A stretch of DNA of 9,547 nucleotides, from NCBI GenBank assembly GCA_004294465.1, contig REAV01000037.1, forward strand, positions 1 through 9,547. Direction: 5' to 3'. The notes below the pieces were generated by a model. That model saw only the letters and a program-made list of their open reading frames with translations. It had not been told where the DNA came from and did no database searches. The position numbers and the translations under genes are program-made. This DNA is from Sphingobacteriia bacterium. Its GTDB lineage: Bacteria > Bacteroidota > Bacteroidia > Chitinophagales > Chitinophagaceae. Below, in pieces: positions 7,363-9,547 of this stretch; positions within the stretch are counted from its first letter, which is position 1; each line of letters opens with the position of its first letter.

Positions 7363-9547
7363 TTAAAGTCTTAAACGGATACTTAAAGCATAATTGATCC
7401 CTTTGGTATAATAATACTTAGAAGGAAATTTTTGAGGATTGGCATTCTCAATATCAAAACGCAATTGTTCAAATCCTCCACTGATAAATGTTTGATTCAA
7501 TAAATTATTGACACTTAAAAACAGTTGCAGAAAATGATATGCATATTTTGTTTTGGTATTCACGCGAAATGAATAAGCTGCTGCCAAATCAGCCACAAAA
7601 AGATCAGGCAATTTCTCAGGATAGGTAATGGAGCTGACTGATTGCTGCGGCGATACATTTCGTAGTGCATCATAAGTTCTGCGAATTGGGTTGATGGATA
7701 ACCAATAATTAGCTAAATGATTTCCGTTGATACTCAACAAAAAACTACTTGGAGATTGATAAGTAAAGCCAATATTGTACGCCTGCTGAGGCATACCGCC
7801 AATTGGAAAATTTTTAATATACACCATCCCTTCTTCGCTTGGATAATCATCATTATCTATGGCAACACTAAATGAAGGTTGATTAGTATAAATGAATCTG
7901 CCTGCACCGATCGCCATATTCGCTCTCCATCGATTGGCCAATTGCCATTCAGCTGCAATTTCCATCCCCATATGTAATTGATTGATATTCCAAAGCAAAT
8001 AATTCACCAAGTTTTTATACCCATCATGATAAAATGTAAAGGCATTCATGCCATCGCGGATAAAGGTTGCATAGGCATTCAATCTAGATTTTAACTGAGG
8101 AGCATTTAAAATATACCCAGTTTCAATGCTGGCTATTTTTTCTACCAGAAGGGATAATTGTTTGGTATCCCTGGTTCTGGGTGAAACATAAACATCATTG
8201 GCATGAGGAGCTTTTGAAAGTATCGCTCCATTAACATACAAATAATTTCTTCCATTGAATTTATAGGTAATGCCTGTTTTGAATGAAGTTGTTGAAAACC
8301 TCGAAGGTTGAGACTTTCCAAAAGAATTATTGGGGAAGACTCCATTTTGCATAAATCCTGTTCTGCTAAAATTCAATTCGGCTAATTCAATAGCAGCAAA
8401 TAAATCAAATCGATTCAATTGATAGGCCGCATTACCTACAGCAGTTAATTTCTGCAAATTCAGTTGATAATCATAGCCAAACACATCTCCCACAGAAAGC
8501 AAGCGATTGGGCCGATTTAAATCATTTTGCAAACTGGCATCATCGGGCTTAATTAGATCTGCAAAATTATTCCAATCAACATAATAGGTTCCCCCCAATA
8601 GATCTTTGATTCTTTTCTTGTAACGAAACTGTTGCCATTGATAGTTGATGGTTGCTCCAATCGAAAATCGTTCATTCACTTGTTGAACAATTCTTGAAGT
8701 AAATCCCCATTTTTTGCTTACCTCCACTCGATCTTCCAAAATATAATTAGATCGATTAACCAAAAGAGTATTCCCTTTTTTTCCATCAATATCATTGATC
8801 ATATCAAATGAATTTTTATTGATGGAATAGATTCTTTGCCAATTGATTTGCAATAACTCAGGTTGATTTTTATATACATCATTCACTTGTAATTGCAATA
8901 AAGAATCGTTTTGAAAACTGGGTAAATACCGATAATAATCCGGCCTGGGATCAACAGCCCGATACCAATCTAATCCAGTATTGGATCTCTCCCCAACCGA
9001 AAAAAACAAACTTGTATTGTATGAAATACCATCCAGACTTGCATGGGCATGAGAAAGCAATACCATTGGCGCAACCGTTTTTTGCATATTGGCATTTCTT
9101 TTTTGCTCATTTTGGAAACCCCAATTGGGGCTGTATAATGCTGGCCCAGCAAGCTCCTTCAATTCTTGAGTAATAGCGCTGCTACGGCTAGATTCAATGG
9201 AAGTTCCCAATATGGTTAAAGAGAGTAGATGTTGATCGATCTTTTTATCAATTGCAGCAAAAAAAGAATAGCTGCGATAAAAACTACCAGGCATTAACAC
9301 ATTTTCACCTAAACGAATGCCAATGCTTCCAGCAAATGCCCAACCATTTTTATTAAACGGAACAACTTTAGTAAATGCAAAACGATACCGATAATTTCTA
9401 TTCCCATTTATAAATGAGATAGTTGTTTGTGGTCTTAATTTGGATGCCTTTAATTGTATATAACTGGAAGAACCCAAAGTGCCAAACCCAAACTCATTAT
9501 TACTCAAACCAATTAACACAGTTGAGTTATTCATTAATTCATTGAAG
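7363..9547 (-). CDS. TonB-dependent receptor, C-terminal beta-barrel part (runs off right edge)
   Basis: The frame is open to the right edge, with four further codons (F-N-E-L) before the Met at 9534, so the 727 visible residues are only the 3' part and that Met is not the start. The visible part is mostly barrel: long runs of alternating polar and hydrophobic strands with aromatic girdles, for example NRNYRYRFAFTKVVPFNKNG near its beginning and ALSIRLRL at the very end. The opening segment NEFGFGTLGSSSYIQLKASK recalls the end of the plug and first strands of Bacteroidota TonB-dependent receptors that carry an N-terminal carboxypeptidase-regulatory-like domain. That domain, the TonB box and most of the plug lie outside the window. 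The family imports bulky ligands across the outer membrane with energy from TonB-ExbBD. The ligand cannot be predicted here. The DUF5689 lipoprotein gene follows after ten bases, almost surely in one operon. Confidence 0.88.
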   Translation of the reverse strand, partial: FNELMNNSTVLIGLSNNEFGFGTLGSSSYIQLKASKLRPQTTISFINGNRNYRYRFAFTKVVPFNKNGWAFAGSIGIRLGENVLMPGSFYRSYSFFAAIDKKIDQHLLSLTILGTSIESSRSSAITQELKELAGPALYSPNWGFQNEQKRNANMQKTVAPMVLLSHAHASLDGISYNTSLFFSVGERSNTGLDWYRAVDPRPDYYRYLPSFQNDSLLQLQVNDVYKNQPELLQINWQRIYSINKNSFDMINDIDGKKGNTLLVNRSNYILEDRVEVSKKWGFTSRIVQQVNERFSIGATINYQWQQFRYKKRIKDLLGGTYYVDWNNFADLIKPDDASLQNDLNRPNRLLSVGDVFGYDYQLNLQKLTAVGNAAYQLNRFDLFAAIELAELNFSRTGFMQNGVFPNNSFGKSQPSRFSTTSFKTGITYKFNGRNYLYVNGAILSKAPHANDVYVSPRTRDTKQLSLLVEKIASIETGYILNAPQLKSRLNAYATFIRDGMNAFTFYHDGYKNLVNYLLWNINQLHMGMEIAAEWQLANRWRANMAIGAGRFIYTNQPSFSVAIDNDDYPSEEGMVYIKNFPIGGMPQQAYNIGFTYQSPSSFLLSINGNHLANYWLSINPIRRTYDALRNVSPQQSVSSITYPEKLPDLFVADLAAAYSFRVNTKTKYAYHFLQLFLSVNNLLNQTFISGGFEQLRFDIENANPQKFPSKYYYTKGINYALSIRLRL

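Overview
The window looks like ordinary chromosomal DNA from a member of the Bacteroidota, most likely the Chitinophagaceae or a close relative (inference). The reasons are AT-rich DNA, promoter elements of the TAnnTTTG type rather than the E. coli type, almost no Shine-Dalgarno sequences, and a TonB-dependent receptor followed directly by a DUF5689 lipoprotein. An OmpA-type protein with a Trp-rich mature N-terminus typical of that family also points this way. No RNA gene, transposon, phage gene or CRISPR array was found.

Layout from left to right. Positions 1-303 (minus) hold the 5' part of a secreted OmpA-like outer membrane protein gene that runs off the left edge. A divergent intergenic region (304-402) carries a good promoter for it and a weaker one for the rightward genes. 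At 403-1365 (plus) lies a long-chain polyprenyl diphosphate synthase, overlapping by one base the recJ exonuclease gene at 1365-3065. A GC-rich hairpin at 3070-3089 separates recJ from the convergent htpG gene and is best oriented to stop htpG transcription. htpG (3118-4969, minus) is broken: about 23 bases seem to be missing near 3631-3634, so the last 170 codons are out of frame. Upstream of htpG is a sigma-54-like promoter with a TGTCA direct repeat and a perfect 10-bp palindrome. Next come an unrecognised one-pass membrane protein gene (5083-5943, minus), a DUF5689/choice-of-anchor lipoprotein gene (6006-7352, minus) and the 3' part of a TonB-dependent receptor gene (7363-9547, minus) that runs off the right edge.

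How the genes fit together. The receptor and the DUF5689 lipoprotein are 10 bases apart and probably form an outer-membrane uptake pair with an unknown substrate. The prenyl synthase supplies the isoprenoid chain for menaquinone or a similar lipid. RecJ is a DNA repair enzyme whose pairing with it is probably just operon packing. I do not see a new defence, mobile or biosynthetic system. The items most worth a second look are the deletion in htpG, its unusual promoter region, and the unrecognised membrane protein.
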